Notes: generated by a model not told the origin, from the sequence alone. Numbered from the stretch's first letter, positions 7,284 to 15,986 are shown. The stretch: DNA of 64,000 nt from Oscillospiraceae bacterium (GCA_017436785.1 JAFSCK010000146.1:1-64000), one strand, 5' to 3'. Numbers and translations are program-made.

Positions 7284-8348
7284 TTGAAAAAATTAAGCGT
7301 TTGCATTCTGTTCGGCGGTATCAGCCCGGAGCATGAGGTTTCTCTGCGCTCTGCGGAATCCGTTCTGAACAATATCGATAAGGAAAAATACGATGTTTTC
7401 CCCGTCGGCATCACCAAGGAGGGCCAGTGGATCCTCTTTGGCGGTGACGACTATGTCATGCTGCCTTTGGGCACGTGGAAGGAGCACCCTGATAATCATC
7501 CTGCGGCCATTTCCCCTGTCCGGGGACAGGGCCTGCTGACCTTTGAGGGGGACAGCGTGGTGCGCCGGCACATCGATGTGGTGTTCCCTGTCCTCCATGG
7601 CGAGAACGGTGAGGACGGTGCCATGCAGGGCCTGATGCAGATGGCAGGCATTGCCTATGTAGGCCCCCATGTGGCAGCATCCGCTGTGTCCATGGATAAG
7701 ACCCTGACGAAATTGGTGGTGGACCATGCCGGTGTTCCTCAGGCTGCCTGGCAGTTGGTCAGAAGCGCTGAGCTGGAAAACCGGATGGAAAATACACTGG
7801 ATTCTCTGGAGCTGCGGTTCCGCTATCCCATGTTCGTCAAACCTGCCGGAACCGGTTCTTCCGTTGGCGTTTCCAAGGCTGCAGACCGGGAGGCTCTGAA
7901 GCAGGCTCTTGTGAATGCGGCAAAGTTCGATAAGAAGATCTTGGTAGAGGAGTTTATCCACGGCCGGGAAATCGAGGTGGCCGTCATGGGCAATGGAAAT
8001 CCCGTGGCATCCATCTGCGGCGAGATCGATTCCGGTGCTGACTTCTATGACTACGATGCCAAGTATATCACCGACACTTCCACCGCCTATATTCCTGCCC
8101 GGATCCCCGAGGATGTGCAGGAGATCGTTCGGGAGGAGGCTGTGAAGGTCTACAGCGCCATCGGCTGTCAGGGCCTGAGCCGTGTGGATTTCTTCGTTAC
8201 CTTTGAGGAAAACCGGGTGGTCTTCAACGAGATCAATACCCTGCCGGGCTTTACCTCCATTTCCATGTACCCCAAGCTGTTTGCTGCCAGCGGCATTCCC
8301 TACACCCAGCTGATCGATGAGCTGATCCGGCTGGCACAGGAGGCCTGA
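7284..8348 (+). CDS. ddl: D-alanine--D-alanine ligase
   Basis: A 354-residue ATP-grasp enzyme that joins two D-alanines for the peptidoglycan pentapeptide. Family motifs are present: FGGISPEHEVSLRSAES at the N-terminus, PVLHGENGEDGAMQG, EEFIHGREIEVAVMG, and the C-terminal NEINTLPGFTSISMYPK with the metal and D-Ala binding residues. Translation starts at TTG 7284 after GAGG at 7273-7276. An ATG at 7271 is out of frame. The DUF1934 gene starts 2 bases after its stop and is surely co-transcribed. Confidence 0.94.
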   Translation: MKKLSVCILFGGISPEHEVSLRSAESVLNNIDKEKYDVFPVGITKEGQWILFGGDDYVMLPLGTWKEHPDNHPAAISPVRGQGLLTFEGDSVVRRHIDVVFPVLHGENGEDGAMQGLMQMAGIAYVGPHVAASAVSMDKTLTKLVVDHAGVPQAAWQLVRSAELENRMENTLDSLELRFRYPMFVKPAGTGSSVGVSKAADREALKQALVNAAKFDKKILVEEFIHGREIEVAVMGNGNPVASICGEIDSGADFYDYDAKYITDTSTAYIPARIPEDVQEIVREEAVKVYSAIGCQGLSRVDFFVTFEENRVVFNEINTLPGFTSISMYPKLFAASGIPYTQLIDELIRLAQEA

Positions 8349-8350
8349 GG

Positions 8351-8773
8351 ATGAAGCAGACCGTTGTACTGTCCATCACCGGCCGCCAGAATTATCCCGA
8401 TCAGGAGCCTGAAGTGATCGAGCTGGTGACCGAGGGTACCATGGAATTTCGCAATGGCGGCTGGGACATCAGCTACGAGGAAAGCGAGCTGACTGGACTG
8501 GCCGGTGTCACCACCACCTTCCGGGTAGAACCCGGTAAAGTCGTCCTGACCCGTACCGGTGCCCTGAAGTCCCAGATGATCTTCCAGCAGGATGTTCCCC
8601 ACGAATCCCTGTACCAGATGCCCTTCGGGGCCCTGATGCTTACTGTCAAAGCCACCAGTCTATTCTATGACATCGTCCCCGATGGTGGTGTCATCGATTT
8701 AAGCTATAACATCAGCATCGAAAACACCGAAGCCGGTGTGATTGACTATCATCTGGATATCCGTGCAAAATAA
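8351..8773 (+). CDS. DUF1934 family beta-barrel protein
   Basis: A 140-residue protein matching the DUF1934 (YwiB-like) family, small calycin-like beta barrels common in Firmicutes with no settled function. Recognisable elements are the opening ITGRQ, the TEGTMEFRNGGWDISYEESELTG block, and the end LSYNISIENTEAGVIDYHLDI. Strands alternate throughout and there is no signal peptide. It begins 2 bases after ddl with AGGAGG inside the ddl end, so it is translationally linked to cell-wall precursor synthesis. A strong terminator closes the operon. Confidence 0.85.
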   Translation: MKQTVVLSITGRQNYPDQEPEVIELVTEGTMEFRNGGWDISYEESELTGLAGVTTTFRVEPGKVVLTRTGALKSQMIFQQDVPHESLYQMPFGALMLTVKATSLFYDIVPDGGVIDLSYNISIENTEAGVIDYHLDIRAK

Positions 8774-8776
8774 AAA

Positions 8777-8806
8777 AAGCCCGTCCTCAACCGAGGACGG
8801 GCTTTT
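8777..8806 (+). terminator. Terminator after the ddl operon
   Basis: A perfect 12-bp stem (8777-8788 with 8793-8804) has a 4-base loop and T tract at 8803-8806. A7 precedes it, so it could work in both directions. Confidence 0.92.
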
Positions 8807-8835
8807 GCGTATAGAGAGGCGTTATACATACCGGT

Positions 8836-8864
8836 TTGACTTTTCACAGGTACCATGATACTAT
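8836..8864 (+). promoter_or_regulatory. Promoter upstream of the mazG-like operon
   Basis: TTGACT at 8836-8841 and TACTAT at 8859-8864 have a 17-base spacer. The next sequence is the GGAGG-preceded ATG at 8897. Confidence 0.65.
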
Positions 8865-8896
8865 AAAATTAAAGTGGAGACCTTGGAGGCAGCACA

Positions 8897-9024
8897 ATGA
8901 AAAAACGGAGGATTATCTGTGCGCCCTGTTTTATCCCAGCGACTTATCGTATATGGAGCTTACATGGAACGAAAACCGCTACATTTTGAAAATGAATAAG
9001 CGGCCTGTTACGGAGGAAAAATGA
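8897..9024 (+). pseudogene. Small coupled ORF with an apparent -1 frameshift at an A6 run
   Basis: GGAGG at 8885-8889 is well placed for ATG 8897, but that frame (ATG AAA AAA CGG) stops after 30 codons at 8989. The -1 frame read from the A6 run at 8900-8905 continues as TEDYLCALFYPSDLSYMEL through NKRPVTEEK to TGA 9022-9024. That stop overlaps the ATG of the mazG-like gene as ATGA, a hallmark of real coupled genes. One missing A, slippage on the A run, or a sequence error would all explain it. The intended product would be about 42 residues, soluble and of unknown function. I do not recognise it. Confidence 0.45.
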
Positions 9025-9347
9025 AAGACTTTACGATGCAGGAAATGCAGCAGATGCAGCAGGCGCTGCAGGAAAAATATAAGCACAAATGGGAGCCCAT
9101 TGGCCCGGAAACAGGACAAAACAAGCTCTTGTGGATGATCGGAGAAATTGGGGAAGTCATCGACATCGTCAAAAAACACGGTGGGCAGCAGGCCTCTACG
9201 GACGAGAAGCTGAGACAGGACCTGATCGAAGAACTGGCGGATGTGCTGATGTACTACAATGATGTGCTCCTCTGTTACGGCATTACGCCGGAGGAACTGA
9301 AACAGGCTTATGCTCGGAAGTTTAAGAAAAATATGACACGGTGGTAA
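9021..9347 (+). CDS. MazG-like nucleotide pyrophosphohydrolase
   Basis: A 108-residue all-alpha protein of the MazG/dUTPase-type NTP pyrophosphohydrolase superfamily, which hydrolyses (d)NTPs to monophosphates and often cleans up aberrant nucleotides. The metal-binding pattern is visible as GEIGEVIDI in helix 2 and IEELADVLMYYNDV in helix 3. The length fits a single-domain enzyme. The start overlaps the end of the small upstream ORF (ATGA) and CGGAGG at 9010-9015 is its ribosome site. A lipoprotein gene follows 29 bases downstream. The exact substrate cannot be read from sequence. Confidence 0.83.
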   Translation: MKDFTMQEMQQMQQALQEKYKHKWEPIGPETGQNKLLWMIGEIGEVIDIVKKHGGQQASTDEKLRQDLIEELADVLMYYNDVLLCYGITPEELKQAYARKFKKNMTRW

Positions 9348-9376
9348 ACGGAAATGCAGAAAGGGAGCGGAACGGT

Positions 9377-9724
9377 ATGAAAAGAACGATGGTGTTGGTC
9401 TTGCTATGCCTCTGCGCAATTTCCATATGTGCCTGCTCTCATCAGAAAGGACAGGACTATCTCAATGGAAAAGTACTGGAAATAACGGAAACTGATATTA
9501 TTGTGGAATGTATTGACGAATCCCGTGATGGGCTCACAGGAACTAGGATCGGTGTGTCTAAAGAGGTGATTTCTGCTGACGGCATTCCCATGATCGAGGT
9601 CGGTAATGAAATTAGAGTGATTTATGATTTTTCAAAGGTACAGAAATCCGGCGATCCAGTAAAGATTCCTCACGTATACGCGATCTATCTTCTGGATGAG
9701 CATGGAGAGGTAATTCCTAACTAA
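9377..9724 (+). CDS. Small predicted lipoprotein
   Basis: A 115-residue secreted protein. Residues 1-19 form a lipoprotein signal (MKRTMVLVLLCLCAISICAC), and the lipobox ICAC puts the lipidated Cys at position 20. The mature part starts GKVLEITETDIIVE and is beta-rich, like the small OB-fold-type lipoproteins of Firmicutes (DUF3221-like; tentative). The ATG at 9377 follows AAGGGAG; an upstream in-frame start at 9341 would put a charged stretch before the signal peptide and is rejected. It is probably co-transcribed with the mazG-like gene. Function unknown. Confidence 0.7.
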   Translation: MKRTMVLVLLCLCAISICACSHQKGQDYLNGKVLEITETDIIVECIDESRDGLTGTRIGVSKEVISADGIPMIEVGNEIRVIYDFSKVQKSGDPVKIPHVYAIYLLDEHGEVIPN

Positions 9725-9729
9725 ATAAA

Positions 9730-9878
9730 GGGCTTGTTGCAAAATACAGAAATCTACCAATAGAATCTGTAGGGGCGACTATTAGTCGCCCGCGGGCGGA
9801 TAATATCCGCCCCTACATCCGCAGGATGTAGACAATTCCATAATTTAAGGGGCTGTTGCGTTATTTTGCAACAGCCCC
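9730..9878. mobile_element. MITE-like element with terminal inverted repeats
   Basis: The 149-base stretch begins GGGCTTGTTGCAAAAT (9730-9745) and ends with the near-perfect inverse ATTTTGCAACAGCCCC (9863-9878). It has no coding capacity. The right end also forms its own hairpin (9849-9859 with 9868-9878), which may end transcription from either side. GGGGCTGTTGCAAAAT resembles termini of some insertion sequences, so this may be a non-autonomous derivative. No clear target duplication is seen. A GTAGGGG palindrome lies inside it. Confidence 0.6.
9769..9816. repeat. GTAGGG palindrome, copy 1 (double hairpin)
   Basis: It begins GTAGGGGCGACTATTAGTCG and ends with the inverse CCGCCCCTAC. Inside are two hairpins, GGGCGACTA/TAGTCGCCC and GGGCGGATA/TATCCGCCC, separated by GCG. 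It shares its GTAGGG...CCCTAC frame with other copies in the window. Confidence 0.75.
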
Positions 9879-9882
9879 ATTC

Positions 9883-12078
9883 TTATGCAGCGGGAATTTC
9901 CTCCACACTCTGGGGAAGTGTCTCCACGATGGCTTCCGGCTCTGTGACAGAGGCAGGCTCTGTTGCAGAAGGCTCGGTGGCGGGGGCAGGAGGTTCCGTT
10001 GGCGGCTGGGTAGCGGGAATCGTGGGCTCTGTGGGAGGCTGGGTAGGCTCCGTAGGGGGCTCAGTAGGCTGTGTCGGCACGGTGGGAGGCTCGGTAGGCT
10101 CTGTGGTGGGCTCCGTGGTCGGCTCGGGCTTGACGAAGGCTACGATCTGGGCCTTGGCGGGATACTGGGAGTTGGTGACAAAATCCCGGGACAGCTCCCG
10201 TCCGGATTCTAAGTCATATTTGACCTTGTAGGTCTTGATGAGGTAACCCTCGTTGCCTTCTTCAATGATGTCGCCGTCCCGGTAGCCCTCGGTGTTGTCA
10301 AATTCCAATTCCAGATATTCTACATCGGGCTTGTAAGTGTTGGAAACCGTGGACTCCATCACCACATAATGCTTCCGCTCCTCGGTACCCACGATGGAAA
10401 CCTTCACATAGCCGCCGGAGACCTTGGCATCAATGCGGATGGGGAAGCCGGTTGCGTTGCGGATGGTGAGATTCTCCGTGGCATCCATGCCCTGCTCAAT
10501 AAAGCTGGGGATGTAGCTGTGGTTGCTGCGGGAATCGATGGACAGTTCGGACAGCATCGCTGCGTAGTACAGGGTGGAAGCAACCTGAGAAACACCGCCC
10601 ATCTCGGTATCTTCCAGACCACCGTCTGCAGGCGCGGACTGGAAGCCTCGGACATTGTTCAGGGCACTGCGGAAAGACAGTGTCTCGCCGGGATCCAGAA
10701 CGGTGCCGTTGATGGCTTCGCAGGCCAGCTCCAGATTCTTTTTCCGGGCATTGCTGCCGCTGCTGCGGGTCTGATAACTGCCCAGTGTATCCCGGAAGAA
10801 GGAATCATCATCCAGAACCTCCGGCGCGATATACTGCATGGGGATCCGGACTTCCTCACCGAAATCCGCCTTGTCAATGAGCTTCTGAGCGGCTTTGATA
10901 TCAAACTCGTAGCCGTAGGAGCCGGGGATGGTCTCATAGGTCTGCAGATCGACAGAGGCATTGACGGGGGCAATATAAAATTCCTCGTAAATGGTCTCCA
11001 GATCCACTTCCTCGGGATCGCTGGTGGTGGTCACATTTTCCACGAAGACCTCAAAAACGTGGAGGCTGTAGGCATCCAGCACATCGTTGTAAACGTCTTT
11101 TACATCAAAACCGATGCCGGGGGTGCCAAGGGTGATGACCAGCGTCTGGGTGGGAGCATCCTCGTCGAACTTGTCAGCACGCAGCTCCGGCTCCCGGCCT
11201 TCCAGTCCATAGGTAGGCTGGGTCAGTGTGCTGCCGGCTTCCTCAGCATACTCCGTCAGAACGTCCATAATGTAGTCCGTATCCAGATCCAGATAGGGCA
11301 ACAGTCCGATGATATAGGGCTGTGTCCGGGATGCAGCCTGCTCCTGCTCCGCCTTGGTGCCGGTGTGGCCATAGTCATAGGCAGCATCAACGGCAGCAGC
11401 GATATCCAAAGAAACCTTGGTCTTTCTGGGAGACAGGGTCAGCTCTGTACCGGACAGGTCGATAATCATATCTTGAGCGGTGTAGGTTTTTGCGGTGGCT
11501 TGTTTCACAGCAGCAATGGCCTCGGCCTTATCCATACCGCCCACGGGGATGTCTGCGAGATAAACATTGTGCAGAATGGTTTCCTCAGCAACCTCAGTTG
11601 GGCGCATTCCGGCAAAGAAAATGCCAATGAAAAGCAGGATCAGCAGCAATGCACCGCCGCAGGCACCTACCAGCACGGCTTTCCGATTCTTTTCACAAAA
11701 AGCAAGGGCTTTGCCGAGGAACATTGCCAGCTTATCCAGAAAGTCCGGTTCCTCTTCATAATAGTCTCTGACAGGCTCCCGGTGCTCGTAGGAAGGGATG
11801 CTGCGGTCAAAGAAGGCATCCACATCCTCTGCGTCAAAGGCGGCACGTTCCCGGGTGGGGACAGGCTGCTGGGGAATCTGGGGAAGCACCTGCGTGGCAG
11901 AAGAAGCGGTTTCTTCCTGAATCTCCCGAATGGTTTGTGCCAGCTGCTCCTCCTTGGTCATCAGGGGGGCATGGGCCTTGGGAGCGGGAGCCTGCCCCGT
12001 CACCTGACGAAAGGCCTCCTCGATTTGGCGCTCCTCGTCCCGATGAGGCCGGGGGCTGGAAAATTTTCCTTGTGCCAT
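9883..12078 (-). CDS. VanW-family membrane protein with peptidoglycan-binding-like domain and Pro/Thr-rich tail
   Basis: The 731-residue protein has a cytoplasmic N-terminus of about 135 residues, one membrane helix (about 134-156, VLVGACGGALLLILLFIGIF), then extracytoplasmic domains. The first part (about 165-420) looks like the putative peptidoglycan-binding domain that precedes VanW in YoaR-like proteins. The VanW domain follows (NARKKNLELACEAINGTVLD, then GGVSQVASTLYYAAMLSELS). The usual Cys of the family's G-x-C-Q-V-S motif is Ser here. The last 90 residues are PTEPPTEP-type repeats, typical of wall-spanning linkers. The start at 12078 follows GGAGGAC. Likely envelope role; VanW has no established enzyme activity. 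Confidence 0.8.
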   Translation of the reverse strand: MAQGKFSSPRPHRDEERQIEEAFRQVTGQAPAPKAHAPLMTKEEQLAQTIREIQEETASSATQVLPQIPQQPVPTRERAAFDAEDVDAFFDRSIPSYEHREPVRDYYEEEPDFLDKLAMFLGKALAFCEKNRKAVLVGACGGALLLILLFIGIFFAGMRPTEVAEETILHNVYLADIPVGGMDKAEAIAAVKQATAKTYTAQDMIIDLSGTELTLSPRKTKVSLDIAAAVDAAYDYGHTGTKAEQEQAASRTQPYIIGLLPYLDLDTDYIMDVLTEYAEEAGSTLTQPTYGLEGREPELRADKFDEDAPTQTLVITLGTPGIGFDVKDVYNDVLDAYSLHVFEVFVENVTTTSDPEEVDLETIYEEFYIAPVNASVDLQTYETIPGSYGYEFDIKAAQKLIDKADFGEEVRIPMQYIAPEVLDDDSFFRDTLGSYQTRSSGSNARKKNLELACEAINGTVLDPGETLSFRSALNNVRGFQSAPADGGLEDTEMGGVSQVASTLYYAAMLSELSIDSRSNHSYIPSFIEQGMDATENLTIRNATGFPIRIDAKVSGGYVKVSIVGTEERKHYVVMESTVSNTYKPDVEYLELEFDNTEGYRDGDIIEEGNEGYLIKTYKVKYDLESGRELSRDFVTNSQYPAKAQIVAFVKPEPTTEPTTEPTEPPTVPTQPTEPPTEPTQPPTEPTIPATQPPTEPPAPATEPSATEPASVTEPEAIVETLPQSVEEIPAA

Positions 12079-12183
12079 GGAATGTCCTCCATTCTCAGTA
12101 GATTTTATATGGAAAAGTTTTGGGTATTATAGCATATATTTTGGAAAATGCAATATTTTTAACAATTTCTTAAAAAATGTTAT

Positions 12184-12251
12184 GTAGGGCGATTCAAGGA
12201 TCGCCCTTGTGAGGGCTTCGGCGTTTCGGGCGATTTGGGAATCGTCCCTAC
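12184..12251. repeat. GTAGGG palindrome, copy 2
   Basis: It begins GTAGGGCGATTCAAGGATCG and ends GGGAATCGTCCCTAC. It contains GGGCGAT/ATCGCCC hairpins and fills most of the gap between mfd and the VanW-type gene. Confidence 0.7.
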
Positions 12252-12257
12252 AGAAAA

Positions 12258-15200
12258 TCATCCGATCTTACAAAAACCCCGATACCGGTCAATAAACACC
12301 TTGCTCTGTTTCAGACTGTCTACACCGGTGGCCAGCTTCAGCCGCAGGGTCGGCTCCTTGGCATTGGGCAGGAAAGTGACCCGCTTTTGGTAATCTGCAT
12401 CGGCACATAGAGAACCAACGGCTTCGAAATTCAGGTTTGCCAGCGTGAACAGTACATCGCCGCCCTTCTGGCGGATATCCTTGATGCCCACCTCCCGTGC
12501 CTTGGCGCGGAGCAGGGCAATGTCGATGAGGTTCAGCACGCCCTTGGGCGGCTCGCCGTAGCGGTCCACGATCTCATCCAGCAGGTCGTCCGCATCCTCT
12601 TGCGTCCGGACTGCTGCCATGCGGCGGTACAGGTCCATCCGCTCTTCGCCCCGGGAAACGTAGTTTTTATCCACATTGGCGGTGACGTTCAGATCGGCGG
12701 TACAGTCGGGAGCCTTGGGTGCCTGCCCCTGTTCTTCCAGAACGGCTTCGTCCAGCAGCTTCAGATACATGTCATAGCCCACGCTCATCATGTGGCCGGA
12801 CTGCTCCGCACCCAGCAGATTGCCGGCGCCGCGGATCTCCAAGTCCCGCATGGCGATCTTGAAGCCGGAGCCAAATTCTGCAAAGTCCCGGATGGCAGAC
12901 AGCCGCTTTTCCGCAATTTCTGTCAGGTTTTTATCCGGACGGTAGGTGAAATAGGCATAGGCGTGACGGGTGGAGCGGCCCACGCGGCCTCGCAGCTGAT
13001 GCAGCTGGCTCAGGCCGAAGCGGTCCGCGTTTTCAATAATCAGGGTGTTGGCATTGGGGATATCCAGACCGGTTTCGATGATGGTGGTGCACACCAGCAC
13101 CTGAATTTCCCCCTCGGTCATGGCCTGCATCACGTCGCCCAAGGCATCCTCGCCCATCTGACCGTGGGCAACGCCCACCCGCAGGCCGGGGATCCGGCGC
13201 ACCAGAGCGGAAGCGCACTGGTCAATGGTTTCGGTACGATTGTGGAGGTAATAGACCTGACCGCCCCGCTCTACCTCCCGGCGAATGGCGTCATCGATGA
13301 CGGCATTGTTGTGCTCCATTACGAAGGTCTGGACCGGATAACGGTCGGCAGGGGGTTCTTCGATGGTGGACATGTCCCGGATGCCGGACAGGGCCATGTT
13401 CAGCGTGCGGGGGATGGGGGTAGCGGACAGGGTCAGTACGTCGATGCCCTTGGACATCTCCTTTAGACGCTCCTTGTGGGAAACACCGAAGCGCTGCTCT
13501 TCGTCGATGATGAGCAAGCCCAGATCCTTGAACTGGACACTCTTCTGCAGCAGCTTGTGGGTGCCGATGATGAGATCCACACTGCCTGCTGCCAGATTCC
13601 GCAAAGTCTGCTGCTGCAATTTCGGGCTGCGGAAGCGGCTCAGTACATCGATATTCACCGGGAAGCCCCGGAACCGGGAAACGGCAGTGGTATAATGCTG
13701 CTGGGCCAGCACGGTGGTGGGCACCAGAATGGCCACCTGCTTGCCGTCCATGACGGCCTTCATGACGGCACGAAGGGCAACCTCCGTTTTGCCGAAGCCT
13801 ACATCGCCGCAGAGGAGCCGGTCCATGGGGGTGGGGGCTTCCATATCCCGCTTGATGTCTGCGATGCAGCGAAGCTGGTCATCGGTTTCGGGGTAGGGGA
13901 AGTTATCTTCAAATTCCTTCTGCCAAGGTGCATCAGCGGCAAAGGCAAAGCCGGGCTGCCGCTTCCGGGCGGCATAGAGCTGGATCAGTTCTCCGGCCAT
14001 ATCCTTGGCAGCCTTCCGGGCCTTGGCCTTGGTCTTCTGCCAGGCATCGGAGCCGATCTTATTCAAACGGACGTTGGCATCCTCGCCGCCTCCGCCGATG
14101 TATTTGCTGACCATATCCAGCTGGGTGGCGGGAACGAAGAGGGTATCGCTGCCCTGATAGGCGATCTTGATATAATCCTTGACTGCATTATCCACCTTGA
14201 TCTGCTCCATGGCCACGAAGCGGCCGATACCGTAGTTTTCGTGGACCACCAGATCACCGGGGGTCAGGTCAGTGAAGGAATTTAGCTTCTGCCGGTTGGT
14301 GGAGCCGGTCTTTTTGGCAGCTTTCTTTTTGGGTTCACTGCGGGCAATGAGCTGTCCTTCGGTGAGGACAGCCAGCCGGGAAAGGGGATACTCCATACCA
14401 TAGGGCAGGGTGCCTTCGCTCAGTAGGATCTGCCCGGGCTTGGGCAGTGTGGTCAGGGGGATGCAGAGAAAAGCAGACAGTCCCTTGGCTCGCAGCATTT
14501 CCTGCAAAAGCTCCGCCCGGCGGCGGGTACCGCAAAGGACAAGGGAACCAAATTCTTGCTTCTGGTAATGGCTCAGGTCCGAGGCGGCCGTGTCCAGATT
14601 GCCGCCGTAGCTGGGAAGCTGCTTGGCGGTCATGGGCAGCAACTGCTTGGGCGGACACTCCTCGGGATAAGAGGTACCGCCGAAGGCATCGAAGTAGACG
14701 CAGGTTTTTCCCTTAAGCCCATAGCAGAAATCCTCCCACTGGCAGACATAGTCGCACAGCTCACCGGCTACCAGACCGGCCTGCAGCATGCTGTCCAGCT
14801 GCATGCCCATCTCGTCGGACCGGGCATTGGCACTGCGGCGCAGGTTGGCATGGTCGCAGATCACTACCAGCGCATCCTCCGGGATGTAGTCGGCGGCAGT
14901 GGCCATTTCGGGATAGATAAGGGCCATATACCGGTCAGATGCGGGATTGCTCAAACCGTTTTCGTATTTTTCCAGATCCTTGGTCAGGGTAGCGACCAGC
15001 AGTTCATTGACGTTTTTCCGCCGCTTCTGCCGGGAAATCAGATTGGCAATATCTTTGCAAAGGCCAGCAATACCCTTGGGGTGCAGGCTGGGCTGAGTCT
15101 CGCCAACAGGCAGGACCGTGACAGATTCGATATTTTCACTTCGACGCTGGGTCTGGGGGTCGAAATAGCCCATGGTATCCAGTTCGTCACCGAAGAACTC

Positions 15201-15776
15201 CGCCCGGATGGGCTGATCCGCGGCAGGGGAGAAGATGTCGATGATGCCGCCGCGCACCGCAAACTGGCCGCTGCCCTCTACCATGCCGCAGCGGCTGTAG
15301 CCGGCGGCGGTGAGTTTGGCAATGAGCTGATCGATGGGGTATTCCAGACCAACCTCCAGCGTGAAAGCCGCCTGCATCAGCACAGACTTTGGCATGGTCC
15401 GCTGACTGAGGGCCTCCCATGTCAGGATCTGCAGGGGCGTTTTTCCCTGCGACAGATCAAAAAGCTGGCGCAGCCGCTTCTGTTCCCATGCCCGGGAAAC
15501 AACGGCGGCGTCATACATGGTCAGATCCCGTCCCGGCAGAATGGGGGCAGTGGTGCCAAGGAAGCATTTCAGTTCTTCCTGCAAGCGCCGTGCCGCCATA
15601 TCGTCCTGACAGATCAGTACCATAGGACGGGGAATATCCCGGTGGAGCCCCGACAGCATATGGCTGCGGTTGATCTGACCAATGCCGGTGATGGCGACGC
15701 TTTCACCGCGTTTCAGCGCGGACACGGCGGAAGCATACTCGGGAATGGTTTTTAACAGAGAGAGGAGCTGTTCCAT
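12258..15776 (-). CDS. mfd: Transcription-repair coupling factor
   Basis: A 1,172-residue Mfd. It is an ATP-driven translocase that removes RNA polymerase stalled at DNA damage and recruits UvrA. Domains in order are a UvrB-like N-terminal part (from about residue 20), the RNA polymerase interaction domain (FTDLTPGDLVVHENYGIGRF), and a RecG-like helicase with Walker A CGDVGFGKTE, the Walker B/DEEQ box IDEEQRFGVSH, then the TRCF C-terminal domain. The start is placed at 15776, after GGAGGT; an in-frame ATG at 15803 lies upstream of that site. uvrA and uvrB are also in the window, so all but uvrC of the repair pathway is nearby. Confidence 0.96.
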   Translation of the reverse strand: MEQLLSLLKTIPEYASAVSALKRGESVAITGIGQINRSHMLSGLHRDIPRPMVLICQDDMAARRLQEELKCFLGTTAPILPGRDLTMYDAAVVSRAWEQKRLRQLFDLSQGKTPLQILTWEALSQRTMPKSVLMQAAFTLEVGLEYPIDQLIAKLTAAGYSRCGMVEGSGQFAVRGGIIDIFSPAADQPIRAEFFGDELDTMGYFDPQTQRRSENIESVTVLPVGETQPSLHPKGIAGLCKDIANLISRQKRRKNVNELLVATLTKDLEKYENGLSNPASDRYMALIYPEMATAADYIPEDALVVICDHANLRRSANARSDEMGMQLDSMLQAGLVAGELCDYVCQWEDFCYGLKGKTCVYFDAFGGTSYPEECPPKQLLPMTAKQLPSYGGNLDTAASDLSHYQKQEFGSLVLCGTRRRAELLQEMLRAKGLSAFLCIPLTTLPKPGQILLSEGTLPYGMEYPLSRLAVLTEGQLIARSEPKKKAAKKTGSTNRQKLNSFTDLTPGDLVVHENYGIGRFVAMEQIKVDNAVKDYIKIAYQGSDTLFVPATQLDMVSKYIGGGGEDANVRLNKIGSDAWQKTKAKARKAAKDMAGELIQLYAARKRQPGFAFAADAPWQKEFEDNFPYPETDDQLRCIADIKRDMEAPTPMDRLLCGDVGFGKTEVALRAVMKAVMDGKQVAILVPTTVLAQQHYTTAVSRFRGFPVNIDVLSRFRSPKLQQQTLRNLAAGSVDLIIGTHKLLQKSVQFKDLGLLIIDEEQRFGVSHKERLKEMSKGIDVLTLSATPIPRTLNMALSGIRDMSTIEEPPADRYPVQTFVMEHNNAVIDDAIRREVERGGQVYYLHNRTETIDQCASALVRRIPGLRVGVAHGQMGEDALGDVMQAMTEGEIQVLVCTTIIETGLDIPNANTLIIENADRFGLSQLHQLRGRVGRSTRHAYAYFTYRPDKNLTEIAEKRLSAIRDFAEFGSGFKIAMRDLEIRGAGNLLGAEQSGHMMSVGYDMYLKLLDEAVLEEQGQAPKAPDCTADLNVTANVDKNYVSRGEERMDLYRRMAAVRTQEDADDLLDEIVDRYGEPPKGVLNLIDIALLRAKAREVGIKDIRQKGGDVLFTLANLNFEAVGSLCADADYQKRVTFLPNAKEPTLRLKLATGVDSLKQSKVFIDRYRGFCKIG

Positions 15777-15835
15777 AAGAAGTACCTCCATAAATAGGGA
15801 CATGTAAGATATATGCAGAGTGCGGCAGCTACCAT

Positions 15836-15914
15836 GTCATTGCGAGCCAGTGCTCACACTGGCGTGGCAATCTTCGATATAACGGAACTGGTAGGAGCGT
15901 CTGGAGATTGCCAC
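15836..15914. repeat. GTCATTGCGAGCCAGTG-type dispersed repeat
   Basis: GTCATTGCGAGCCAGTG is followed by CACTGGCGTGGCAATCT, and AGATTGCCAC at 15905-15914 inverts GTGGCAATCT at 15864-15873. CCAGTG/CACTGG makes an inner hairpin. I know similar TCATTGCGAG...GTGGCAATC units as dispersed repeats in many Clostridia. A second degenerate unit with GCACGTGGCAACGC follows to about 15940, and a CGGAAAG/CTTTCCG hairpin lies at 15940-15969. Confidence 0.7.
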
Positions 15915-15986
15915 ACATTCTTAGCTGCACGTGGCAACGCGGAAAGTGGGTTTTTACCCCCCTTTCCGTGTTTTGACAATATAGGA

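Noticed and set aside
8897..8989. 30-codon frame from ATG 8897 as an independent gene
   Set aside because: The peptide after the first three codons does not look protein-like, whereas the -1 frame does and couples to mazG.
9856..10231. Gly/Arg-rich plus-strand frames
   Set aside because: They are readings of the antisense of the Pro/Thr tail repeats of the VanW-type gene.
10369..12132. 587-codon plus-strand frame opposite the VanW-type gene
   Set aside because: The minus-strand frame has a ribosome site, signal anchor and VanW motifs; the plus frame has none.
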